A stretch of DNA of 52,335 bases from contig JAFRIQ010000016.1 of NCBI GenBank assembly GCA_017432725.1, positions 1 to 52,335 of the forward strand, given 5' to 3'. Positions within the stretch are counted from its first letter, which is position 1. Each line of letters opens with the position of its first letter. The notes under the pieces were generated by a model that did not search any database, had not been told where the DNA came from, and saw only the letters and a list, made by a program, of their open reading frames with translations. This DNA is from Bacillota bacterium. GTDB taxonomy: Bacteria > Bacillota > Clostridia > Peptostreptococcales > Anaerovoracaceae. Below are positions 1-8,868 of this stretch, one piece after another. Position numbers and translations under genes: made by a program.

Positions 1-2417
1 ACCTTTGCGAACGGATCGTTCTCATAGATCTTCTTGTCATAGTATGCTCCGAGGAACTTTCCTGCATCGTCTCTTGAGAATCCGAAGGTCATCTGCGTAA
101 GGTCGTTTGTACCGAAGGAGAAGAACTCCGCTTCCTTTGCGATCTCGTCGGCTGTAAGAGCAGCTCTCGGGATCTCGATCATGGTTCCGACCTTGTACTT
201 GAGTTCCTTGCCGGATGCTGCGATGACTTCGTCTGCAGTCTTTACGACAACGTCCTTGACGTACTTGAGCTCTTTGACTTCGCCTACCAGCGGGATCATG
301 ATCTCAGGAACTATCTGCCAGTCGTCATGTCTTGCGTTGACTGCAAGGGCTGCCTTGATGATAGCTCTTGTCTGCATCTGTGCGATCTCAGGATATGTGA
401 CGTCGAGTCTGCATCCTCTGTGGCCCATCATGGGGTTGAACTCATGGAGGGATGCGATGATGTCCTTGATCTGAGCTACGGTCTTGCCCTGAGCGTCAGC
501 AAGGAGCTTGATATCTTCTTCTGTAGTGGGAACGAACTCGTGGAGAGGCGGATCCAGAAGTCTGATGGTAACGGGGTTGCCCTGCATCGCTTCGTAGATT
601 CCTTCGAAGTCTCCCTGCTGCATGGGTTCGATCTTCGCAAGTGCCTTGACTCTGTCTTCCACTGTATCGGAGCAGATCATTTCTCTGAATGCTGCGATAC
701 GGTCGCCTTCGAAGAACATGTGCTCTGTTCTCGTGAGGCCTATTCCCTGTGCGCCGAGCTCTAAAGCCTTGGCTGCGTCATGAGGTGTATCCGCATTGGT
801 TCTGACCTGAAGTCTTCTGTACTTGTCGGCCCATGCCATAACTCTACCGAACTCACCTGCAATGGATGCGTCCACTGTGGGGATCTGTCCGGCATAGATG
901 TTACCTGTGGATCCGTCGAGGGAGATATAGTCTCCTTCTCTGTAGGTGTTTCCGCCAAGTTCGAAGCATCTCTGATCTTCGTGCATGGTGATATCTCCGC
1001 AGCCGGATACGCAGCAGGTACCCATACCTCTTGCGACTACCGCAGCGTGTGATGTCATTCCGCCGAATACTGTCAGGATACCCTGAGCAGCCTTCATTCC
1101 TTCGATATCTTCAGGAGATGTCTCTCTTCTTACGAGTATGACCTTTGCCTTAGGATCTGCGTCTACTGCAGCTTTTGCGTCTTCTGCAGAGAGAACGATC
1201 TTTCCGCAGGCTGCTCCCGGAGATGCGCCGAGTCCCTTGCCTATAGGTGTTGCTGCCTTAAGAGCCGCAGCGTCGAAGGTCGAGTGAAGGAGTGAATCGA
1301 GGTTTCTCGGTTCTACCATGAGAACCGCTTCCTTCTCGTTGATCATGCCCTCGTCTACCAGATCGCATGCGATCTTGAGAGCTGCCTGAGCCGTTCTCTT
1401 TCCGTTTCTTGTCTGGAGCATATAGAGCTTGCGGTTCTCTACGGTGAACTCCGTATCCTGCATATCTCGGTAGTGGTTTTCAAGAGTTGAGCATACGCCT
1501 ACGAACTGATCGTATACTTCCGGCATGAGCTCGTGGAGTTTTGCGATAGGCATCGGTGTACGGATACCCGCAACTACGTCTTCGCCCTGCGCGTTGAGAA
1601 GGAACTCACCCATGAGTTTCTTTTCGCCTGTAGCCGGATCTCTGGTGAAGGCTACGCCCGTACCGGAGGTCTCGCCCATGTTTCCGAATACCATAGGCAT
1701 TACGTTGACTGCCGTACCCCAGGAATACGGAATATCGTTGTCTCTTCTATATACGTTTGCTCTGGGGTTATCCCAGGAACGGAATACTGCTTCGATAGCT
1801 GCATAGAGCTGTTCCTTGGGGTCTGCGGGGAAGTCGGATCCTATAGCTGCCTTGTATGCTTCCTTGAACTGACCTGCAAGTCTCTCAAGGTCAGCTGCAT
1901 TGAGTTCTGTGTCGTAGGTGACACCCTTTTCTTCCTTCATCTTGTCGATGAGGTCTTCAAAGGTCCTCTTCTCTACTTCCATTACGACGTCAGAGAACAT
2001 CTGGATGAATCTCCTGTAGCAGTCCCATGCCCAGCGGGGATTTCCGGACTTCTCAGCTATGGTCTTTACTACTTCCTCGTTAAGACCGAGGTTGAGTATG
2101 GTGTCCATCATACCCGGCATGGAAGCTCTGGCTCCGGAACGAACGGATACCAGGAGAGGATTCTCCTTGTCTCCGAATTTCTTGCCGTTGATGGCTTCCA
2201 TCTTTACTACGTACTCGTCGATTTCAGCTTTGATTGCATCGTTGATCTTCTTGCCGTCTTCGTAGTACTTCGTGCAGGCTTCCGTGGTAACAGTGAATCC
2301 CTGAGGAACAGGAAGTCCGATAACGGACATTTCCGCAAGGTTGGCTCCCTTACCGCCGAGAAGCTCTCTCATGTTTGCGTTACCTTCTGTGAAAAGGTAA
2401 ACATACTTGTGGCCCAT
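1..2417 (-). CDS. ppdK: pyruvate, phosphate dikinase (3' end off the window)
   Basis: Interconverts pyruvate, ATP and Pi with PEP, AMP and PPi in the cytoplasm. In anaerobes it often runs glycolytically (PPi-linked) or feeds gluconeogenesis. The start MGHKYVYLFTEG lies 8-9 nt after AAGGAGGG. An N-terminal nucleotide-binding domain (GGKGANLAEM, SVRSGARASMPGMMDT) is followed by the central phosphohistidine swivel motif GGMTSHAAVVARGMG, with its His, and by the start of the PEP/pyruvate barrel (GIGLTRTEHMFF, FNPMMGHRGCRLD). The visible 805 residues stop inside the barrel at SFGTNDLTQMTFGFSRDD, so the final ~70 residues with the catalytic Cys lie outside the window. It is transcribed alone from a promoter at about 2480. 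Family assignment is very secure; direction of flux is inference. Confidence 0.97.
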   Translation of the reverse strand, partial: MGHKYVYLFTEGNANMRELLGGKGANLAEMSVIGLPVPQGFTVTTEACTKYYEDGKKINDAIKAEIDEYVVKMEAINGKKFGDKENPLLVSVRSGARASMPGMMDTILNLGLNEEVVKTIAEKSGNPRWAWDCYRRFIQMFSDVVMEVEKRTFEDLIDKMKEEKGVTYDTELNAADLERLAGQFKEAYKAAIGSDFPADPKEQLYAAIEAVFRSWDNPRANVYRRDNDIPYSWGTAVNVMPMVFGNMGETSGTGVAFTRDPATGEKKLMGEFLLNAQGEDVVAGIRTPMPIAKLHELMPEVYDQFVGVCSTLENHYRDMQDTEFTVENRKLYMLQTRNGKRTAQAALKIACDLVDEGMINEKEAVLMVEPRNLDSLLHSTFDAAALKAATPIGKGLGASPGAACGKIVLSAEDAKAAVDADPKAKVILVRRETSPEDIEGMKAAQGILTVFGGMTSHAAVVARGMGTCCVSGCGDITMHEDQRCFELGGNTYREGDYISLDGSTGNIYAGQIPTVDASIAGEFGRVMAWADKYRRLQVRTNADTPHDAAKALELGAQGIGLTRTEHMFFEGDRIAAFREMICSDTVEDRVKALAKIEPMQQGDFEGIYEAMQGNPVTIRLLDPPLHEFVPTTEEDIKLLADAQGKTVAQIKDIIASLHEFNPMMGHRGCRLDVTYPEIAQMQTRAIIKAALAVNARHDDWQIVPEIMIPLVGEVKELKYVKDVVVKTADEVIAASGKELKYKVGTMIEIPRAALTADEIAKEAEFFSFGTNDLTQMTFGFSRDDAGKFLGAYYDKKIYENDPFAK

Positions 2418-2478
2418 AATTGTTGCCCTCCTTAATGTATTGAAAAATATTAATTAATTACTAAACCGTAACCAACGC

Positions 2479-2487
2479 ATTATATCA
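2479..2487 (-). promoter_or_regulatory. extended -10 promoter of ppdK
   Basis: On the minus strand the sequence reads TGATATAAT, a TGn extended -10 with a perfect hexamer, about 62 nt upstream of the ppdK ATG. No good -35 is visible at 17 bp. Confidence 0.6.
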
Positions 2488-2497
2488 CATTCTGCAA

Positions 2498-2530
2498 ATA
2501 AAAAGAAGGCTTCCTGAGTAAACGGAAGCC
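2498..2530 (-). terminator. rho-independent terminator of the ABC transporter operon
   Basis: On the minus strand GGCTTCC, a 9-nt loop and GGAAGCC are followed by TTCTTTTTATTT. It lies 21 nt after the stop codon of the last gene of the transporter operon and before the ppdK promoter. Confidence 0.85.
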
Positions 2531-2551
2531 CTCCCGCAAATACATTTTTGA

Positions 2552-3286
2552 CTACTTTACGGTCACGTTCACGATCCACATCTGTGGAGTGTTGTACCAA
2601 TAGAGGAAACCCTCAAGATCGACTGTCTGTCCTACTGTAAGAGCTTCAACTGCCTTGTAAACATCACTGTCTGCACCGAACAGATCTGTCTCAACGAGGA
2701 ACTGATATTCGCTTCCGTTGATTTCAAAAGTGATGTAGAGGTCGTCTCCCTTTTCACCGGAGCCGTCCCATTTGTAAAGGGCCGGGCTGACTACCTTTGC
2801 GCCGGATATCTTTACCTTCATGTTCTGGTAATCTGTGATTTCGTCCTTGCCGAAGAATTCGGTCACATCCTTGTAATCGAATGTGTACGTGCCATCAAGG
2901 ATCTCGACTGTACCAGTCTTTTCCTTGATCTCATTCTCTCCTGCCCATGCTGTTCTGATTCCGGAGACCTTTACTTTCTGACCGACTTCAAGTTTTCCTG
3001 CTACAGAATCTTCATATTCGAGTTTATATACGAAATATGCTCCGTCTCCGTCCTGAAGCATTAGGTTGCAGCTGTTCCCCCAGGAATCCTGATGGATGAA
3101 AGCCGTGATGAATCCTTCGATAGTAACGTCCGTACCGTCGGCGGCTGCGATGAATTCAGAATGTGTGAGGACTCCCTGATCCTTTGCGTTGGGATCTACC
3201 TCTGCGGGCTTCGGATCCTTCTTTCCGCATGCTGCGAAGGAAAGGACCATAACAAGCGCAAGTATGATTGCTAAAAACTTTTTCAT
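2552..3286 (-). CDS. predicted lipoprotein, OB-fold-like, last gene of sugar ABC operon
   Basis: A 244-residue exported protein. The chosen start (MKKFLAIILALVMVLSFAAC) follows AAAGGAG at good spacing; an upstream in-frame extension lacks a ribosome site and would spoil the signal peptide. A hydrophobic signal ends in a lipobox-like FAAC, so the mature protein is probably lipid-anchored through that Cys. The rest looks like a beta-rich domain: GTDVTIEGFITAFIHQ, LEVGQKVKVSGI and LTVGQTVDLEGFLYW resemble repeated OB-fold strands. It begins just behind the substrate-binding protein gene of the same operon, with 16 nt between them, so it may help the transporter at the membrane surface. Function unknown. 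Confidence 0.75.
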   Translation of the reverse strand: MKKFLAIILALVMVLSFAACGKKDPKPAEVDPNAKDQGVLTHSEFIAAADGTDVTIEGFITAFIHQDSWGNSCNLMLQDGDGAYFVYKLEYEDSVAGKLEVGQKVKVSGIRTAWAGENEIKEKTGTVEILDGTYTFDYKDVTEFFGKDEITDYQNMKVKISGAKVVSPALYKWDGSGEKGDDLYITFEINGSEYQFLVETDLFGADSDVYKAVEALTVGQTVDLEGFLYWYNTPQMWIVNVTVK

Positions 3287-3302
3287 TTCTATTCTCCTTT
3301 TT

Positions 3303-4913
3303 CTACTGGCTCTTTCGAGCACTCCGAACATTCCTATTATATCTTCCGATAGCTAACAATGCAATACAGAACCATATCGCTGCAAGGGAGATGAGAAGGG
3401 TCACAGCGGTCTTAGGAAGAGGTCCGAGATCCTTCTTTTCAACACTTCCTGCGTCCATCTGACCCAGTCTGTATCTTGCCTCTATATCCCTGTAAAGTCC
3501 GTCTATGTATGTGTCGTCCACAGTGATCTTTCGTTTGGGAGCATAGGCCACCTCTTCAATGAGAGCCCCTGCCGCATCTCTGACCGACGCAGACCCGTTG
3601 AATACGGGAGTAACGAAGGTGTGTTCCGTATTATCTATCAGCAACTTCGCCGCGTCTATCTTGACGGAGTAATAAAGGTCGTTGTCTTCTCCTGCCCTCG
3701 AAAGGTAATCGAGGTATACGGGATTGTTCTGGGCCTTTGTTGTTACGGGGATATATCCTTCGGTCTGGGAATACGCTATCTGCACCCCGTCGGTGAGCAG
3801 GAACTGCGCGAAAAGCCAGGAGGCCAGAACTTCCTGGGGATCTTTCTTGTTGAATATGCATACAGAGGGGCCCTGGGATATCATCTCCGGGTCTTCAGTA
3901 TCGTACTGAGGGATAGGTCTGACCACGGTCTCAAAGGGAACGATGAGACTGGCGTCTATGTCCTGGTGACCGGCTGCAGAGCCCATCCAGGTTGCGCCGG
4001 CGGTGGAATCTATGCCGAAGATGCACTGACCTGCGTTGAGAAAATTCCCGGGATATGAACTGATCTTAAAAGTCGAAAAAGCTCCGTTTGCCGCATGGAC
4101 GTTGATCTCTTTGAGCAGCGCCCTGGTATCGTCGTTGAAGAGGAGTATATCCCCTTCGTCCGTGGAGTAATCGGCGTTTTTCTGTTTCAGCATGGTGATC
4201 ATCATATTGTCCGTGGACTTGTATATGAAAGGTATCATCACCTTCTGTCCATTCACCTTGTAGGTCCCGTCTTCGTTTTGGGCAAGAGCAGCTTCGGAAA
4301 CCTCCCACACCCAGTCCCAGGTGGGCATATCGGGCACCGTGAACCCCATCTTCTCGACGTAGGTCCTGTTTATATACAAGGCCTCCGTGGAACGCATATA
4401 CGGAAGAGCGTAAAGGTCTCCGTTTATCCTGCATTCCCCGAGGAATTTATCCACGATCTCATCCTGCTCCGGACCGTCGTATTTCAAGCTGCTTCCGCCG
4501 AATCCGTACCTGGGGTCCGACGCCGGTCCGTCCAGCTGCACCACTATATTGGTGCCTGTCATATACGTTGCGATATGGTCGGGATAGCTGATGCATACGT
4601 TGGGAGTGGTAAGTGTCGGGATGTTGGTTATGACGTCGTTGTATATCTTCGCGTAATCCGTGAACCTTCTCATGGTCACGTGGATGTTCGGATAAAGCGA
4701 TTCAAAATCCGATATGGCTTTTTCATAGATCTCCACCTGGGTCTTGTTGGTATCGTTCTTTGCCCAGAATGTGATATCGTAATCCCTGCTTTCATCGAAA
4801 CTTTCGGGCATCACGAAGGGTTCCAGACCCTTCTGTCCGTGAAAGGCGCAGAAGAAAGGCATTATCAGTAGCAGCGAAAGAAAGGCCGCGGCAGTTTTTC
4901 TGAACATTCTCAT
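3303..4913 (-). CDS. extracellular sugar-binding protein with C-terminal membrane anchor
   Basis: Family 1 solute-binding protein (UgpB/MalE type), 536 aa. It starts at ATG in an ATGA overlap with the permease stop, 9 nt after AGGAGG. An N-terminal signal segment (residues about 7-24) carries no lipobox Cys in the usual place. The binding-protein core is recognisable from YDITFWAKND, AISDFESLYPNIHVT, YALPYMRSTEALYINR and WLFAQFLL. A second membrane segment lies near the C-terminus (about 506-525, AVTLLISLAAIWFCIALLAI), followed by an Arg/Lys-rich tail. The anchor therefore seems to be C-terminal transmembrane instead of lipid. Substrate unknown; family and operon suggest an oligosaccharide or polyol. 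Confidence 0.88.
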   Translation of the reverse strand: MRMFRKTAAAFLSLLLIMPFFCAFHGQKGLEPFVMPESFDESRDYDITFWAKNDTNKTQVEIYEKAISDFESLYPNIHVTMRRFTDYAKIYNDVITNIPTLTTPNVCISYPDHIATYMTGTNIVVQLDGPASDPRYGFGGSSLKYDGPEQDEIVDKFLGECRINGDLYALPYMRSTEALYINRTYVEKMGFTVPDMPTWDWVWEVSEAALAQNEDGTYKVNGQKVMIPFIYKSTDNMMITMLKQKNADYSTDEGDILLFNDDTRALLKEINVHAANGAFSTFKISSYPGNFLNAGQCIFGIDSTAGATWMGSAAGHQDIDASLIVPFETVVRPIPQYDTEDPEMISQGPSVCIFNKKDPQEVLASWLFAQFLLTDGVQIAYSQTEGYIPVTTKAQNNPVYLDYLSRAGEDNDLYYSVKIDAAKLLIDNTEHTFVTPVFNGSASVRDAAGALIEEVAYAPKRKITVDDTYIDGLYRDIEARYRLGQMDAGSVEKKDLGPLPKTAVTLLISLAAIWFCIALLAIGRYNRNVRSARKSQ

Positions 4914-5743
4914 CCCTTCGTGCCTCCTCTCGAAACGCCTTCCATTATCTTTTTATGGAATATGAGGAACAGTACTATGAGGGGCAGGGATATGACGACC
5001 ACCGCCGCCATCATAGCAGGTATATTCTCCCTTCCGAATCCGTTCTCGCGTATCTCCTGTATGCCGTTGGACACGAGGAAGTAAAGGCTGTTGTCCGTAA
5101 TGAGCCTGGGCCAAACGTAGGAGTTCCAGCATTCGATCACTTTGAGTATGACTACGGTCACTATGGTCGGCTTGCAGATCGGTATCATAACGCGGGTGAG
5201 ATAATGAAGATCGCTGCACCCGTCCACCTTAGCTGCAGAATAGAGCGTATCCGGTATCTGCTCGAAATTCTCTTTGAGAAGATAGATATAGAAGACCGAA
5301 GTGATGGACGGAAGTATAAGTCCCGCGAAGGTATTCCTCAGTCCCCAGCTGGTCACAGTCTGGAAATTGGTTATGATGACCAGTTCATTGGGTATCATCA
5401 TAAGGGCAAGGAATCCCGTGAAAAGAAGATTTTTCCCCCTGAAATTCAGCCTTGAAAAAGCAAAGGCTGCCAGCACCGTAACGGCTACCATGACGAAGGT
5501 CGTGATGAGAGTAAAAAGCACGGTATTGGCGAAATACCTGGCAAGAGGCACTTCCGTAAATGCGTGGATATAATTTTCTATAGTCGGGCTTGCAGTAAAG
5601 AATTTCGGTATCCTTTCCGCGTTGTACGCCCCGTAATCCTTTACTGAGGTCAGAAGCATCCAGTAGAAGGGGAATATGACCATCAAACCCCAGAGGGACA
5701 GCATCACGTATGTAAGGGTTTTGAGCACTTTGTTTTCTTTCAT
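4910..5743 (-). CDS. carbohydrate ABC transporter permease (MalG/UgpE type)
   Basis: Inner-membrane subunit of a carbohydrate importer, 277 aa with about six membrane helices. The start MKENKVLKTL follows GGGAGGG by 8 nt; an earlier ATG at 5761 overlaps the stop of the preceding permease but has no ribosome site of its own. The cytoplasmic EAA loop that docks on the ATPase is visible (YSAAKVDGCSDLHYLTRVMI). It ends in an ATGA overlap with the binding-protein gene, consistent with coupled translation in an ATPase-permease-permease-binding protein operon. Confidence 0.93.
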   Translation of the reverse strand: MKENKVLKTLTYVMLSLWGLMVIFPFYWMLLTSVKDYGAYNAERIPKFFTASPTIENYIHAFTEVPLARYFANTVLFTLITTFVMVAVTVLAAFAFSRLNFRGKNLLFTGFLALMMIPNELVIITNFQTVTSWGLRNTFAGLILPSITSVFYIYLLKENFEQIPDTLYSAAKVDGCSDLHYLTRVMIPICKPTIVTVVILKVIECWNSYVWPRLITDNSLYFLVSNGIQEIRENGFGRENIPAMMAAVVVISLPLIVLFLIFHKKIMEGVSRGGTKG

Positions 5744-5757
5744 GTCTTTGCCCTCCC

Positions 5758-6657
5758 TCATCCTATATTCGCCGTGTTTTTACCGCTCACCATCAGGTTG
5801 ATGACGGTGATGGTCAGCACTATGGCGAACAATATTATGGCCGCTGCCGAAGCGTAACTTGGGAAACCGCCGGAGTTACCGTAAAGCATGTCGTAGACGT
5901 AGCCCACTATGGTGTTCATGCCCGCTCCGTTGAGGTCAGTTCCGAAAAGAGCCACCTCGTCTGAATAGGCCTTGAACGCTCCTATGAATCCGGTTATGAC
6001 CAGATAGAGTATCATTGGCGAAATATACGGAAGCGTTATCTTCGTAAAGGTCCTCCATTTGGATGTGCCGTCGATCTTGGCTGCGTTGTAATACTCCTGA
6101 GGCACTGAAGCCAGAGCAGATGTGAGGATCAGTATTTTGAAAGGAAGCACCACCCAGATGGTGTAAAAGCACATAACGAACATCTTAGCCCAGTAGGGAC
6201 CCTGTATGAAATCCACGGTCTCTCCTCCGAAGAAAGTTATGAGGAGGTTCACAAGGCCGTCGGTATACGCCGTTTTTCTGAAAAGTATCATGAAGACCAG
6301 ACCTACGGCCAGGGTGTTGGTCACGTAGGGAAGGAAAAACACGGTCTGGTACAGCTCTTTGAGTTTCTTTATGCTGGAAAGTCCCAGAGATATGAGAAGG
6401 GCAAAAGCAGTGGAAAGAGGCACCGTGATAATGACTATGATAAAAGTGTTCCTTACAGCCTGCAGGAAATACGGGTCGTGAAGGACGTAGGAATAGTTGT
6501 ATCCGCCGTAACCGAAAAATACGCCCGATGCGCTGTTGTATCCTTCTTCGAAACTGTAGATGAACACGTCTATGAGAGGATAGACCATGAACAGCAAAAG
6601 GAGTATGAGAGCCGGCAGAAGATAAAGCCACGCTTTTTTGTTGTTTTTGCTGAGCAT
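5758..6657 (-). CDS. sugar ABC transporter permease (MalF/UgpA type)
   Basis: Membrane subunit of 299 aa, MLSKNNKKAWLYLLPALILL, starting 7-8 nt after AGGAGGG. About six transmembrane helices are apparent. The EAA-type coupling loop is YNAAKIDGTSKWRTFTKITL. The gene sits 12 nt after the ATPase gene. Together with the second permease it should form the heterodimeric channel of one importer. Confidence 0.93.
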   Translation of the reverse strand: MLSKNNKKAWLYLLPALILLLLFMVYPLIDVFIYSFEEGYNSASGVFFGYGGYNYSYVLHDPYFLQAVRNTFIIVIITVPLSTAFALLISLGLSSIKKLKELYQTVFFLPYVTNTLAVGLVFMILFRKTAYTDGLVNLLITFFGGETVDFIQGPYWAKMFVMCFYTIWVVLPFKILILTSALASVPQEYYNAAKIDGTSKWRTFTKITLPYISPMILYLVITGFIGAFKAYSDEVALFGTDLNGAGMNTIVGYVYDMLYGNSGGFPSYASAAAIILFAIVLTITVINLMVSGKNTANIG

Positions 6658-6669
6658 AGGAAAGCCCTC

Positions 6670-7776
6670 CTACCTGGAAACAGAGCAGGATATGCGCTCT
6701 TCGGTATCCCTGTCGAAAAGATATACTTTGTTCGGCTTGATGTTCAGATTTACTTTATCGGCCTTGGGATCCGGAGCATACTCAGCTATGACTATGGCTC
6801 TGAAACTGCCTCCTTCGGCCGCAGCATTCGTCGCGATGATGCTGGTATCCCTACCCTGGACCTCCACTGAACGCAGGCCGCATTTCAAAAGCCCGTCCTC
6901 TTCCACTAGGTATCCTTCCGGACGTACTCCAACGTACACGTCGCAGTCCTTAAGACCTGAAACGCCGAGAACGTCGTTTTCCCCGATGAAGAGCCTGCCG
7001 TTTCTGACCATCCCGTCGAATACGTTCACCGGCGGTACGCCGAGGAATTTAGCCACGAAAAGATTGCACGGATCGTCGTATACGTCCTGAGGCCTTCCCA
7101 CCTGCTGCAGTATGCCCGCCTTCATGACTATGATATAGTCGGAGATGCTCATGGCCTCGTCCTGATCGTGAGTAACGAATATGGTGGTGACGCCGGTCTC
7201 CTTCTGTATCCTCTTTATTTCTTCCCTGGTCTGGAGCCTGAGTCTTGCGTCGAGGTTCGATAAAGGCTCGTCGAGAAGCAGTACATTGGGTCTTTTGACC
7301 AGGGCTCTTGCGATGGCGACCCTCTGCTGCTGTCCGCCTGAAAGTTCCGAAGGCTTCCTGTCCAGATAGTCCTCTATCTGTACGAGTTTCGCAGTCTCCA
7401 CAGCCTTCGCTCTGATCGCCTCCTTGCTCATCTTTTCTTCTCCTTTAAGATTCTCAAGAGGGAACATTATGTTCTGGAGCACAGTAAGATGGGGATAAAG
7501 AGCGTAGTTCTGGAACACGAGACCTATTCCCCTCTTTTCAGGGGGAAGTTCAGTAACGTCCTCGTCGCCGAAATACACTCTGCCCTCGCTGGGCTGTTCC
7601 AGGCCGGAGATCAGATTCAGTATGGTGGATTTCCCGCAGCCCGACGGTCCCAGAAGGCCTATGAGTTTTCCGTCCGGGATCTCTATATCGAAATCCGAGA
7701 CAGCAGTCACTTCGGTCTTTATCTTTTTGTTCCTGTTGGGAAATCTCTTTGTAAGATGGGAAAGTACTACTTTCAT
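6670..7776 (-). CDS. carbohydrate ABC transporter ATPase (MsmK/UgpC type)
   Basis: A 368-residue nucleotide-binding subunit. Walker A is GPSGCGKST, the Q-loop VFQNYALYPH, the signature LSGGQQQR, Walker B VLLLDEPLSNLD and the switch His FVTHDQ. After about residue 240 comes the TOBE/OB regulatory domain typical of MalK relatives (VGVRPEGY, NIKPNKVYLFD). It is first in the operon, with GAGGAAC 4-5 nt before the ATG. It begins about 50 nt after the vanY-like gene and no promoter is obvious there, so read-through from that gene is possible. Many Clostridia share one MsmK among several importers; here it is encoded with its own permeases. Confidence 0.95.
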   Translation of the reverse strand: MKVVLSHLTKRFPNRNKKIKTEVTAVSDFDIEIPDGKLIGLLGPSGCGKSTILNLISGLEQPSEGRVYFGDEDVTELPPEKRGIGLVFQNYALYPHLTVLQNIMFPLENLKGEEKMSKEAIRAKAVETAKLVQIEDYLDRKPSELSGGQQQRVAIARALVKRPNVLLLDEPLSNLDARLRLQTREEIKRIQKETGVTTIFVTHDQDEAMSISDYIIVMKAGILQQVGRPQDVYDDPCNLFVAKFLGVPPVNVFDGMVRNGRLFIGENDVLGVSGLKDCDVYVGVRPEGYLVEEDGLLKCGLRSVEVQGRDTSIIATNAAAEGGSFRAIVIAEYAPDPKADKVNLNIKPNKVYLFDRDTEERISCSVSR

Positions 7777-7796
7777 TTTTGTTCCTCATAGTTCAA

Positions 7797-7818
7797 AGCC
7801 GCGGCAAAAACCGCAGCT
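7797..7818 (-). other. stem-loop between vanY-like gene and ABC operon
   Basis: An 8-bp stem with one G-U wobble, AGCTGCGG and CCGCGGCT on the minus strand, closes a TTTTTG loop. The T-run is in the loop rather than after the stem, so it is a poor terminator. It could be an intercistronic or attenuation structure. Confidence 0.4.
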
Positions 7819-7825
7819 TCTGAAA

Positions 7826-8770
7826 TCAGTTCTGTACCGATGCGACGGCTTCGAGATACTCCTCAAAGGTCCATCCGTTCTCGGTGATTATCTTCGCGGC
7901 TTCAACGCCAACGTATCTGACGTGCCACGCTTCGTAAATATATCCCGTATGTTCTCCGACTCTGTTCAGTGTGCCGTCGATATATCTGAGAATAAAGCCG
8001 TATTCCGCGCAATTCTCCTTTATCCAGCGTCCTTCCGGGCTGTCTCCGAAATCGTCTCTCAGTTCATAGCCCTGACTTGCGGCTCCCAGGTCGCAGGCAA
8101 GTCCCGTCTGATGCTCTGACTGTCCCGCCCTTGCAGAATACTTGTTGGCTTCGCTTTCCCCGTAATTCCTGGCATAGGAATCGAAAAGTCCCTTCTGATA
8201 GCTGTAGGATCTGTACCCCGTACGCACCTTCATATCGAAGCCCTGGGCAAGGGCCGCATCGAGCATGGTATTCAGAGCCTCGGCCGCCACTCTTCTCATG
8301 GCGTTCGTGCCCTGAGAGGGATCTCCGACGCCCTCCACGTATCTCTTGACCGTGACCAGATCGGAGGGCGCGTAGCCTTCGCTCAGGTGATACTGCTTGT
8401 TGACGAGGACCAGCATATCGTCCGTCGGCGACGTGAGAGGATACTCGTCTCTGCCGGTAGTCGTGTTGGGCCACTTCAGCTTCGGGTCTTCCTCCATACC
8501 GCATATCTTGCATACGCCGTTAACATATTCGTGGCTGCATTTCATGCCGCATATACTGCACACGCCGGCTTCATACTTATGCTTGCAGTAGTCTTTTGCA
8601 AAGCCCCCGCATATGGTGCAGACGCCGTTTTCGAAATTGTGTTTGCAGCGTCTCGGATTAGGGGTCTTGTCTCTTCCTGATATCAAGACCACCACCGTTA
8701 CTATCAGGACAACAGCCAGAATGAACGGGATGAAACGCTTTAAATTGATCTTGTATTTTTTCTTTTTCAT
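7826..8770 (-). CDS. membrane-anchored D-Ala-D-Ala carboxypeptidase (VanY/M15B) with three zinc knuckles
   Basis: Peptidase family M15B, 314 aa. It probably trims the terminal D-Ala of peptidoglycan stem peptides outside the membrane. A single membrane segment spans residues 13-31. It is followed by three near-identical C-x-H-x6-C-x2-C units beginning at C42, C62 and C78 (for example CKHNFENGVCTICG), which look like small zinc-binding knuckles. The M15 catalytic domain carries GQSEHQTGLACDLG (SxHxxG...D) and EAWHVRYVG, the zinc and active-site residues. There is no Shine-Dalgarno sequence; an extended -10 lies 8 nt before the ATG, so the mRNA may be leaderless. No van genes adjoin it, so cell-wall housekeeping is more likely than vancomycin resistance. 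Confidence 0.88.
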   Translation of the reverse strand: MKKKKYKINLKRFIPFILAVVLIVTVVVLISGRDKTPNPRRCKHNFENGVCTICGGFAKDYCKHKYEAGVCSICGMKCSHEYVNGVCKICGMEEDPKLKWPNTTTGRDEYPLTSPTDDMLVLVNKQYHLSEGYAPSDLVTVKRYVEGVGDPSQGTNAMRRVAAEALNTMLDAALAQGFDMKVRTGYRSYSYQKGLFDSYARNYGESEANKYSARAGQSEHQTGLACDLGAASQGYELRDDFGDSPEGRWIKENCAEYGFILRYIDGTLNRVGEHTGYIYEAWHVRYVGVEAAKIITENGWTFEEYLEAVASVQN

Positions 8771-8778
8771 AATAATTG

Positions 8779-8787
8779 ATTATATCA
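8779..8787 (-). promoter_or_regulatory. extended -10 promoter abutting the vanY-like start codon
   Basis: The minus strand reads TGATATAAT, then CAATTATT, then ATG. A transcript starting at the usual distance would begin 0-2 nt before the ATG. No convincing -35 is present (TGATGA at 17 bp). Confidence 0.6.
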
Positions 8788-8824
8788 TAAATCAGGCCGC
8801 GTCATCACAGTTCTTTGTGTATAC

Positions 8825-8851
8825 AAAAACCGGAGCCCTCGAGGGCTCCGG
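8825..8851 (-). terminator. terminator of upp
   Basis: On the minus strand the perfect 22-nt palindrome CCGGAGCCCTCGAGGGCTCCGG is followed directly by TTTTTG, 17 nt after the upp stop codon. Confidence 0.93.
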
Positions 8852-8868
8852 CAATAACATTTTTGAGC

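Noticed and set aside
1533..2435. 300-codon plus-strand frame opposite ppdK
   Set aside because: Antisense shadow of ppdK; the translation has no recognisable domain and no ribosome site.
7826..8770. Vancomycin resistance locus
   Set aside because: Only a VanY-like carboxypeptidase is present; no vanHAX or VanRS-type genes adjoin it.
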